In this document: positions 58,184 through 64,000 of the stretch, piece by piece
Numbering within the stretch: position 1 is the first letter of the stretch
Layout: every line of letters begins with the position of its first letter
NCBI RefSeq assembly: GCF_003946465.1
Contig: NZ_RHOL01000004.1
Coordinates: 43,973 to 107,972, forward strand
Length of the DNA: 64,000 nucleotides
DNA from: Lacticaseibacillus hegangensis
GTDB taxonomy: Bacteria; Bacillota; Bacilli; Lactobacillales; Lactobacillaceae
Direction: 5' to 3'
Position numbers and translations under genes: made by a program
The notes under the pieces: generated by a model
Database searches by the model: none
Told to the model about the DNA's origin: nothing
What the model saw: only the letters and a program-made list of their open reading frames with translations

Positions 58184-58275
58184 AAGTATTATTGTAACCT
58201 CCTTTATTGGCTCAAGATTCGTTGCCAGTATTATACCATGCGTAGTATAATATGGATGCGAGGAGGTGAAAATAA

Positions 58276-59520
58276 GTGGCTAAGAAAATGGCAGATTTGA
58301 ATTATCACTATGGGCTTAAAATGCGTCTTTTCCCATCGTCTGAACAAAAGCGCGTAATCGACAACAACATTAATGCCAGCCGCTTTGCTTACAACGAAAT
58401 GGTCGCCATCGACAAGGAACTGTACTCGCTCCATCAGATCAAAATTCCAATCGCCATCGTTCAAGACCGGATTGCCTACTTACAACGACGCAAGAATAAT
58501 ACTCAAATGCTGTTTGCCATCCACCCTTGGTTAGCTGGCACTGGCGTCGGGACCGACGTGGTTGACCAAGCCCGCCGAGCTTATCAGAGCGCATGGCGGC
58601 TGTTTCGGCAGGTGCACCGTTCAGGCGTGCCAGTCTTTCACCGCAAGCGTGATGATGGCAGTTACCAACTGCCGACCCGCTACACTAAAAACGGAGTAGG
58701 ACTTGCGGGTGGCTCCAACCGCTTTCTCGACAAGAAACATGTTGCCCTCAGCGGCCTCGGTAAAATTCGTGTCTCTGGTTCGCAAAAGCGGCTGTTCGAT
58801 CACGCTGACGCTATCCGTGTTGGCACCATCACCATCCGTCGTGACGCCACTGGGCGGTATTTCTTGTCCATGCAGCTAGGCTCCGACACACCGTTCGTGC
58901 AAGCCACTAAGCCCGCTCAATCGGCGGTAGGCATTGATTTGAATACCGACAACTTCCTGACTGACTCGGCTGGCCACGTCGTTGCTAATCCTCGTTACTA
59001 TCGATCAATCCAAGGCCAGTTGGCGAAAGCCCAACGCAAGTTAGCACGCCGCCAACTGCGGGCCAAGAAAGAACATCGTTCACTGCGAAGTGCCAAAAAT
59101 TACCAGAAGCAGCGGGTGCTTGTCGCCAATCTCCAACGTGAGGTAGCTAACCGCCGCAATGCTTTTCTCCACCTTGTGTCTACGGCACTGATCAAGAACC
59201 ACGATTTAGTCGTAGCGGAAGAGTTGGGAAGCAAGAATATGTTGCGCAATCACGCACTGGCAATGAGCATTGCCGATGCTGGCTGGCGAACGTTCTTGGG
59301 TATGCTGGCATATAAAGCTGGCTTGTACGGTCGCTCGTTTGTGACGGTCAACCCGCGAAACACCACGCAAACGTGTAGCGCCTGCGGTTTCGTAATGACT
59401 GGCGACCAGAAGCTCACGTTGGCCGACCGAAAATGGACGTGCCCGCATTGTGGGGCCTTCCACATTCGCGACCATAACGCCGCGAAAAACATTTTGGCTA
59501 AAGGATTAGCCGTCAAATAG
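58276..59520 (+). CDS. tnpB: TnpB RNA-guided nuclease of the IS605 element
   Basis: 414-aa TnpB, ancestor-type of Cas12. Split RuvC residues D221 (VGIDLN), E315 (VVAEELG) and D399 (RDHNAAKN) are all present, as is the zinc ribbon C367, C370, C389, C392. Start is GTG 58276, with GGAGGTGA six bases upstream. TnpB uses an RNA from the right end of the IS to cut vacated sites. Appears full-length and potentially active. Confidence 0.95.
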   Translation: MAKKMADLNYHYGLKMRLFPSSEQKRVIDNNINASRFAYNEMVAIDKELYSLHQIKIPIAIVQDRIAYLQRRKNNTQMLFAIHPWLAGTGVGTDVVDQARRAYQSAWRLFRQVHRSGVPVFHRKRDDGSYQLPTRYTKNGVGLAGGSNRFLDKKHVALSGLGKIRVSGSQKRLFDHADAIRVGTITIRRDATGRYFLSMQLGSDTPFVQATKPAQSAVGIDLNTDNFLTDSAGHVVANPRYYRSIQGQLAKAQRKLARRQLRAKKEHRSLRSAKNYQKQRVLVANLQREVANRRNAFLHLVSTALIKNHDLVVAEELGSKNMLRNHALAMSIADAGWRTFLGMLAYKAGLYGRSFVTVNPRNTTQTCSACGFVMTGDQKLTLADRKWTCPHCGAFHIRDHNAAKNILAKGLAVK

Positions 59521-59727
59521 CCAAACAGTCCGTCTGGCCCTTCGGTGTCCGACGGAACTAAGGCGCTAAAGCGCCAAGTCCGTCTAGCAACCTGCGGACT
59601 CTAAAGGCTTTGGTAATTAGCACGTAAGACCCGCTTGCGGGCAATCGCTGTATCTAAGCAAATTGTGGTCGCACCGCCGTTAGGCGACGCGCTTACAAGC
59701 CTCTGACTTTAGTCAGAGGTGGTTGAC
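59521..59727 (+). ncRNA. Probable right-end element RNA (omega RNA) scaffold of tnpB
   Basis: 207 nt between the tnpB stop and the right end hold hairpins (GGCGCTAAAGCGCC; CCCGCTTGCGGG) and the terminal CCTCTGAC hairpin. In characterised TnpB systems this region, extending into tnpB, is the guide-RNA scaffold and the flanking DNA is the guide. Here the guide would start GCGGATCGG (59728 on). Assigned by family. Confidence 0.6.
59700..59719. repeat. IS605 right-end hairpin
   Basis: Stem CCTCTGAC/GTCAGAGG, loop TTTA, followed by TGG and TTGAC at the boundary. Confidence 0.85.
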
Positions 59728-60006
59728 GCGGATCGGTTTCTCCGGGTCGTAGGGCGTCGGTGAGCCACACTTCATCCGCGCCAAGGTCTTCGGATTGGTC
59801 AAGATATTCTCCCGGGACCGCTCTCGCCGCAGACACCCACAGCTTCTCACCAGCCCGTGCCGCAGATGGTTCGAATCCGTCACAATCTGATTGCCACAGT
59901 CACACTGACACAACCACAACGCATTACCGCTTTGCGAATGCCCCGTCATTAGCAAGGCGACCAGCCGGCCAAACCCCTGACCGGTGATGTCAATCGCTCT
60001 GCCCAT

Positions 60007-60408
60007 CGCATTCCCCCTCTTATCTAAAATCCCGACTAGGATGATTCCATCAAGCGGTCCCCCCACAGCGACCACAATTACCACATCTGCCGCTCACACC
60101 TAGTTCAACTGTTCGTCGTTGACGCTAATTGTCATACACTCAACGTATACTGTACAATCAAACACCGAAAAAGTCAGGTAATGTGCATATCTGACTCAAA
60201 TATATTTCAAATTCAGGCTCTTCACAAACTCAGCCTCGATCTGCAGATGCCCGCCCAGCGCCTTTCCACGGGCGCATACATCTAATAAAAGCAAAAAAAC
60301 TCCTCGAGAAATTATTCTCGAAGAGTTTTTGCGAGTAAGCATTAACGGGATTTAAGTTGGCTGATCACATATCCTATTTTGAGTTTTGAGACAGCCTCGA
60401 CCAAATCC
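60007..60408. other. Intergenic region with a bidirectional terminator
   Basis: 400 bp between the AP2 gene and the sortase-like gene, AT-richer than neighbours. A strong hairpin at 60292-60330 (AAAAAACTCCTCGAGAA / TTCTCGAAGAGTTTTT) would terminate the sortase-like gene and any transcript from the left. The rest is presumably the AP2 promoter; no confident boxes. Confidence 0.6.
60292..60330. terminator. Bidirectional terminator below the sortase-like gene
   Basis: Stem ACTCCTCGAGAA/TTCTCGAAGAGT with seven A on one side and TTTTT on the other. Confidence 0.88.
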
Positions 60409-61278
60409 TTAGTGGGCCCAGACTAGCCGGTTGACCGTCTGCGAGATGCAGGTCTGCAAGACGACCGCTTCGCCCTGGTTGGGGCTGAGGATCGCGTTCA
60501 AGCGGTCTGCGCCGTTCTTGACGGAATAGCTCTCATCGTTGACGTCATCAGTCATGTACACCGTGTAGGTCCGCGACTGACCATTAGCATCAGTCACAGA
60601 GACGCGGCTGCCAATGCCGAGGCCCATGATCCAGGAAAAGGTGTTGCTCTTCGCGTGGCCCGCGATCTCAGAGGTCAGGCCATCCGTGGTGGTCATGTGA
60701 GTGGCCCCACCCCAGGTCATGGCCATGCCGGCCTGCGCAGGCGCCTTCGTGCGGCTGCGGCTGCCTTGAACGACGACCGTCGAATGGCCCAAACCAGAAA
60801 TCGTCCCCACATAGGTTTCCCCAGTGGTGGCACGAATACTGGCCGCCTTGGCCGCAGCGCTTTGAGCGGCAGTTGGTGCCGCAGTGTGCTGGACGGGCGC
60901 TGCGACGTGACGCACTGGTGCAGCCGGATGCGACTGCGCAGCCGCAACTGGCTTGGCAGCGGCAGTGGTGCTAGGCGTGGTCGGCTTTACGGCCGCTGGC
61001 TTCGCACTGGCACCCTTAGCACTGGCGGCCTTAGCCGCAGCCTGGTGCGCCGTCTTCTTGTCCTTGGCTGCAGCGACCGAGACCTGCTTGCTGGAAGCAG
61101 GCATTGCCCGGTGAGCACTGGTACTCGCTGCGGCACTTTTGCCGTGGCCAGTAGTCGACAGCTCTAACGCGTCAACCACATCGCCATTGCTTGCATTGGT
61201 CACGATGTTCACCGCACCAAAGCCCCCCGCAATCACGACAGCGGCACCAAGAGACAAGAATTTCATATTGATTTTCAA
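60409..61278 (-). CDS. Secreted protein with Ala/Pro-rich linker and sortase-like C-terminal domain (TTG start)
   Basis: 289 aa. N-terminal signal or membrane anchor (FLSLGAAVVIAGGFGAVNIV), then a low-complexity Ala, Lys, Pro, Thr linker (about 45-148), then a domain resembling sortases: GETYVGTISGLGHSTVVV, AGH (H208), RVSVTDANGQSRTYTV, and LQTC (C277) followed by NRLV (R284), matching the His-Cys-Arg sortase triad in order. Start is TTG 61278, with AGGGGA six bases upstream; the ATG at 61266 is too far from it. Could be a housekeeping-unlike sortase or an inactive sortase fold; substrate unknown. Confidence 0.7.
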   Translation of the reverse strand: MKINMKFLSLGAAVVIAGGFGAVNIVTNASNGDVVDALELSTTGHGKSAAASTSAHRAMPASSKQVSVAAAKDKKTAHQAAAKAASAKGASAKPAAVKPTTPSTTAAAKPVAAAQSHPAAPVRHVAAPVQHTAAPTAAQSAAAKAASIRATTGETYVGTISGLGHSTVVVQGSRSRTKAPAQAGMAMTWGGATHMTTTDGLTSEIAGHAKSNTFSWIMGLGIGSRVSVTDANGQSRTYTVYMTDDVNDESYSVKNGADRLNAILSPNQGEAVVLQTCISQTVNRLVWAH

Positions 61279-61626
61279 AAAGATTCCCCTAACCTGCAGG
61301 AAGCCCCCCGGTCTCCTACATAATGCGCGGCCAAATGCTGACGTTCTCTTCTTTTCCCAGCAGAGATCGTCCCACCGCTATTACTGACTTACAACTCCGA
61401 TATGACCCGAATGGTCACGTGAAACAATTAACCTGTCTACTCACTCGAAAAACCGATAACCATTTGTTTCCGTGTTTTTGACAACCTGACCAATATACAG
61501 GGATTTGCAGAAAAGCGCAAGAGCATTTTCAGAAAATATTTCGTCGGCAAATATCAGAATTGACGAAGATTGGGGCGAAAAAATTGGGGTATAAGCATCG
61601 CACAAAACCGTTCTTAAAGGCCAGTG

Positions 61627-61640
61627 TGAAAGCGCTAAGT
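61627..61640. promoter_or_regulatory. cre-like (CcpA) site
   Basis: TGAAAGCGCTAAGT matches the catabolite-response consensus TGWAARCGYTWNCW at all but one position. No intact gene follows, so it may be a relic. Confidence 0.45.
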
Positions 61641-62223
61641 CGCTGATAAATAAAGGATTGCCCTAATCAAGGGGAGATTACCGTTTTTCTGGTTAAAAGA
61701 CAATGGAGGAAAGCGATGGTACACCATTCAGGGTAAAATAATACCAGCAAGCTAAAACAGGCGAGACCGTTTTCAGTAAATAACGTTTCCCTCAGCTGTT
61801 ATTTTTACCCCCGTCTGGGCAGATCTCACCAAGGCGCAAATCAATTCCGGCGAACAAAGAACGTCAAGGATAGTTGCCTGTTCTTGCCGCTCAGTCGGCC
61901 GGCTTCAGCGGACGCAAAATTGCGCGATCACACGCCGTGGGAATCTATCAGGATTGGGAACCCGGGCCGAGCCAAACATTCAGGTGCGCTACTTTCACAA
62001 CCGACAGCCGGTATCCACTCCCTGTGTCTAAACAATCGCCATCCCTCGCTTAGGTCCAAGTCAACCAGCGTCTAATCCTGTGCCACAATGGACCACCCTT
62101 TAATCACTTCTGGGGGGCGAATCAGGGACAATCCGCTAGTTTTCACACCCTCAGCGTGGCTTCAGGCTCTATCAGTATCCGGCTCAGCATGGGACCATGA
62201 ACGGATTACGCTCACATGAGTGA

Positions 62224-62252
62224 GTTGGACAAAATCGTTATTTTTGTCCAAC
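62224..62252. repeat. Perfect 11-bp inverted repeat
   Basis: GTTGGACAAAA/TTTTGTCCAAC around a seven-base spacer; operator-like or terminator-like, no neighbouring gene to interpret it. Confidence 0.6.
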
Positions 62253-62634
62253 AATAGGCTTTTTCAATCTTTTCGTCGCATTTCTCAAATATTCTGCTTT
62301 CGGCCGCTAATTCGACTGACAATCACCCCCTTGTTGTCCGAAGTCAGGCTTCAACCGGCACCTAGCCCTCATCAACTCGGCCGCTAAGAGATTCCGCCGT
62401 CAACGCAAAAATGGTACTAAATAATTTTGCAGACGCCCCCGCTACTGTGACTGTTATCAGCTTTCAATCGATGTTGATCATGGCACCATCGCTTGGGGAA
62501 TTAATTGCAATCACCACGTGTTCGGTCGGCCAACCACCTGCTGTGCCAGCCGCGCAGCCCCGAAAGCTCTGACTCCTGAGCTTCGGCTTAAAACCCCTTC
62601 AGACCATCAGACAAGCCAGACATCCTTCCCAAAC

Positions 62635-62959
62635 AAAAAGACCCTGACGGGCATTGTACCGATGCCGGTCAAGGTCTTCGTATCTCCGATCAGAATGGTG
62701 AAACAAGCCGTGGGCGTCCTTCTTGCATGAATAGCGATTCTTGGGGGAACTGCTCATTCATGGGCTGCACACAGATTTTGATGTGGGTCTCGGATCCGTG
62801 AGACCCACGAGTGAAATCCAACAGTAGTCAAGCTGGACGCCAACTGGCTTGTTTCATTGCCGGCCACTTGGATGATGCAGCCGACGCTGTATTTTCGGTG
62901 ATCATCACCCCCTTTGAGCGGAGCGGCGGGAAGGGACTAACAACCCTTCCCCCACCCAG
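62635..62959 (-). ncRNA. Second candidate stand-alone RNA, about 325 nt
   Basis: Minus-strand unit between a promoter (62966-62994) and a terminator: 17-bp stem with one mismatch (62638-62654 / 62662-62678) followed by TTTTTG. Inside is a perfect GTGGGTCTC/GAGACCCAC hairpin (62783-62808) and a G-rich 5' end with CTGGGTGGGGGAAGG, recalling TGGGTAGGGAAGG near the 5' end of the 55-kb candidate. No ORF. Weaker case than the first because it lies in apparently decayed DNA. Confidence 0.45.
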
Positions 62960-62965
62960 TTGCCA

Positions 62966-62994
62966 ATTCTAAGTGGTGTTAATCACACTCGCAA
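62966..62994 (-). promoter_or_regulatory. Promoter of the second candidate RNA
   Basis: Minus strand TTGCGA (62989-62994), 17-bp spacer, TAGAAT (62966-62971). Confidence 0.5.
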
Positions 62995-63131
62995 GAAATA
63001 CGACTCAGCACGAAAAATTTGGTGACTCCCTGTTGATGATCACCAGCAGCCAAAACCATTCGCGCACTGACTCAACAAGATGATGTGGCCCACCATCGTC
63101 TGAAACACAATTACCATTGAACACAAAAACG

Positions 63132-63181
63132 GGTCTACACTTTCTAGTGTTGGAGAAATCCAACGCCGAGAGTGTAGGTCC
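63132..63181. repeat. Two-level inverted repeat, probable left end of the ISL3-type element
   Basis: GGTCTACACT (63132-63141) pairs with AGTGTAGGTCC (63171-63181); inside, GTTGGA-GAAA-TCCAAC forms a second hairpin. It is 93 bp before the transposase ATG, where an ISL3 terminal repeat is expected. Confidence 0.5.
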
Positions 63182-63273
63182 TTCTTTTAATGACAAAATT
63201 AAAAGGGCACCTATAAGGTCCCCCATGCTATGCTCTAAGCGTCCAAACCAAAAGCTAGCGAGGCGATTTGTCG

Positions 63274-63948
63274 ATGTCCCAGTTCAATCCTACACTGTCG
63301 AATTTAGGAATACCAGATGCAAATATCCATGTCTCAAACGATCGCGATGAATATCGTTGAACGGATGCGCGACGCCGCAAATACCATACAATCTTTGCGA
63401 CGCTTTCCTATACGTTGAAACGCTGTCCACTCTGTGGTTTTGAAGCTTTGCGGCCTAACGGTCACAAACTGACCCACATTCATGTCAAAGGGGCCACTGA
63501 GATTCCAACCATTCTGGATTTAAATAAGCAACGTTGGTGGGGCACTAACTGTCATCACTCAACGATTGCGACGACCCCCTTGGTCCAGCTCAATCGCTCG
63601 ATTGCCAGAGAAATCCAGGACTCCGTGTTAAAGCTTTCAATGAAGAGCCTACCTCTGAAGACGATTGCCGCCATCAGTGGGATCTCTGCCTCGTCCGTTC
63701 AACGCATTCTGAATACCAACGTCAAATATTGCCCTGCAAAAAAACTTCCAGAGCATCTTTGCTTTGATGAGTTTCGTTCGACTGAAAACATGATGTCCTT
63801 TATCTGCATCGATGGCGATAGCCATTCGCTGGTTTCACTGTTGGGTGATCGCTTGAATAAGACCATCCAGGACTTCTTCATTTCACACTACAGCCTCAAA
63901 GAGCGGAACGCGGTAAAGACAATTGTGCATGGCGGCTATAAAATGTAG
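63274..63948 (+). pseudogene. ISL3-family transposase, degraded
   Basis: Begins MSQFNPTLSNLGIPD at 63274, then an in-frame TGA after NDRDEYR (63358-63360); the same frame continues TDARRRKYHTIFATLSYTLKRCPLCGF (zinc finger), an HTH (SLKTIAAISGISASSVQRIL) and the first part of the DDE domain (LCFDEFRST) to KERNAVKTIV, where homology stops and HGGYKM-stop follows. About 200 C-terminal residues of a normal ISL3 transposase are missing. A downstream start could translate 63415-63948, but it would still be truncated. Confidence 0.85.
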
Positions 63949-63990
63949 GAAAATGGCGATTTGAAATTGTCGGTTTTCCTGCATTTTTTG
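63943..63990. repeat. Inverted repeat at the break of the ISL3 transposase
   Basis: ATGTAGGAAAA (63943-63953) / TTTTCCTGCAT (63974-63984) then a T-run. It lies exactly where the transposase reading breaks, so it may be the end of another mobile element reaching past the window, or a terminator. Confidence 0.5.
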
Positions 63991-64000
63991 ATATCATGAA

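Larger units (their letters stand above)
57677..59727 (+). mobile_element. IS200/IS605-family insertion sequence (IS605 organisation)
   Basis: About 2.05-kb element with divergent tnpA and tnpB. Each end carries a similar subterminal hairpin (CCCCTGAC-TTTA-GTCAGGGG left, CCTCTGAC-TTTA-GTCAGAGG right), no terminal inverted repeats and no target duplication, as expected for this family. Left boundary is just after TTAC (57673-57676). Right boundary is either after 59722 or after TTGAC at 59727; both restore the interrupted gene. Appears complete. Confidence 0.9.
57482..60006 (-). pseudogene. AP2-domain protein gene split by an IS200/IS605 element
   Basis: The two halves flank the IS. The 5' half (59728-60006, from ATG 60006 with GAGGGGGAATGCG) encodes MGRAIDITGQGFGRLV, CQCDCGNQ, RSCGCLRRERS and ends PYDPEKPIR. 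The 3' half (57482-57676) encodes VMNSRNVSGVTGVSWD, the start of an AP2 DNA-binding domain, ending PRKPRH. Removing 57677-59727 (or to 59722) joins them in frame. Such proteins occur in phages and conjugative elements as DNA-binding or HNH-associated modules. The IS brings a stop directly after RVNHL, so the gene is presumed inactive. Confidence 0.85.
61279..63130. other. 1.85-kb region without convincing genes
   Basis: No ORF with codon use or homology resembling a gene; the longest frames are short. It holds the promoter region of the sortase-like gene, a cre-like site (61627-61640), a ribosome-site/ATG pair leading only to a six-codon frame (61716), a palindrome (62224-62252) and a candidate RNA (62635-62959). 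Probably decayed mobile DNA. Confidence 0.6.

Noticed and set aside
62518..62730. 70-codon plus-strand frame
   Set aside because: No ribosome site and no recognisable motif; overlaps the terminator hairpin of the candidate RNA.

Overview
The window looks like a chromosomal segment of a high-GC (by eye well above 50%; not computed) lactic acid bacterium of the Lactobacillaceae, plausibly near Lacticaseibacillus. Support: a Gram-positive PolC, the Firmicutes order rpsB-tsf-pyrH-frr-uppS-cdsA-rseP-proS-polC-rimP-nusA-ylxRQ-infB-rbfA-truB-ribF-hemW-hrcA, the fakA/asp23/rpmB cluster, alsS-alsD acetoin genes, a CIRCE-controlled hrcA, a T-box leader before metE-metF, and an LPXTG-type surface protein. 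Genus and species are inference only.

Layout. Bases 1-24252 are a nearly unbroken minus-strand block of translation, ribosome assembly, replication and envelope genes. Bases 24287-33145 are accessory metabolism and transport: plsC and an APC permease on the plus strand, two GNAT acetyltransferases, alsD-alsS, and a heterodimeric ABC exporter. Bases 33235-54416 are a second conserved minus-strand block: yneF, a DUF896 protein, rplS-trmD-rimM-khpA-rpsP, ffh-ylxM, ftsY-smc-rnc, metF-metE, acpP-plsX, recG, fakA-asp23, with rpmB divergent. Two small membrane-protein genes (36729, 39053) sit on the opposite strand inside it. Many transcription units have a recognisable promoter with 17-18 bp spacing and a rho-independent terminator.

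From about 54.5 kb the character changes to accessory DNA: a truncated AP2/zinc-ribbon gene, a candidate stand-alone structured RNA of about 320 nt with its own strong promoter (55029-55347), an LPHTG-anchored surface protein with four 92-residue repeats, a complete IS200/IS605-family element (tnpA and tnpB divergent) inserted in a second AP2 gene that can be rejoined in frame, a secreted protein with a sortase-like catalytic domain behind an Ala/Pro linker, about 1.9 kb without convincing genes but holding a second candidate RNA (62635-62959), and a degraded ISL3-type transposase at the right edge.

The least expected observations are (1) a family of intergenic structured repeats (4151-4474 twice, 51828-51931) whose stems differ by paired compensatory changes while bulges and loops are conserved, with an architecturally similar but unrelated element at 34487-34639; (2) the two candidate RNAs of near-equal length bordering the accessory region; (3) the IS605 insertion that exposes the probable TnpB target-adjacent motif and guide; and (4) the sortase-like secreted protein. 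All calls come from reading the sequence; no database or folding program was used.
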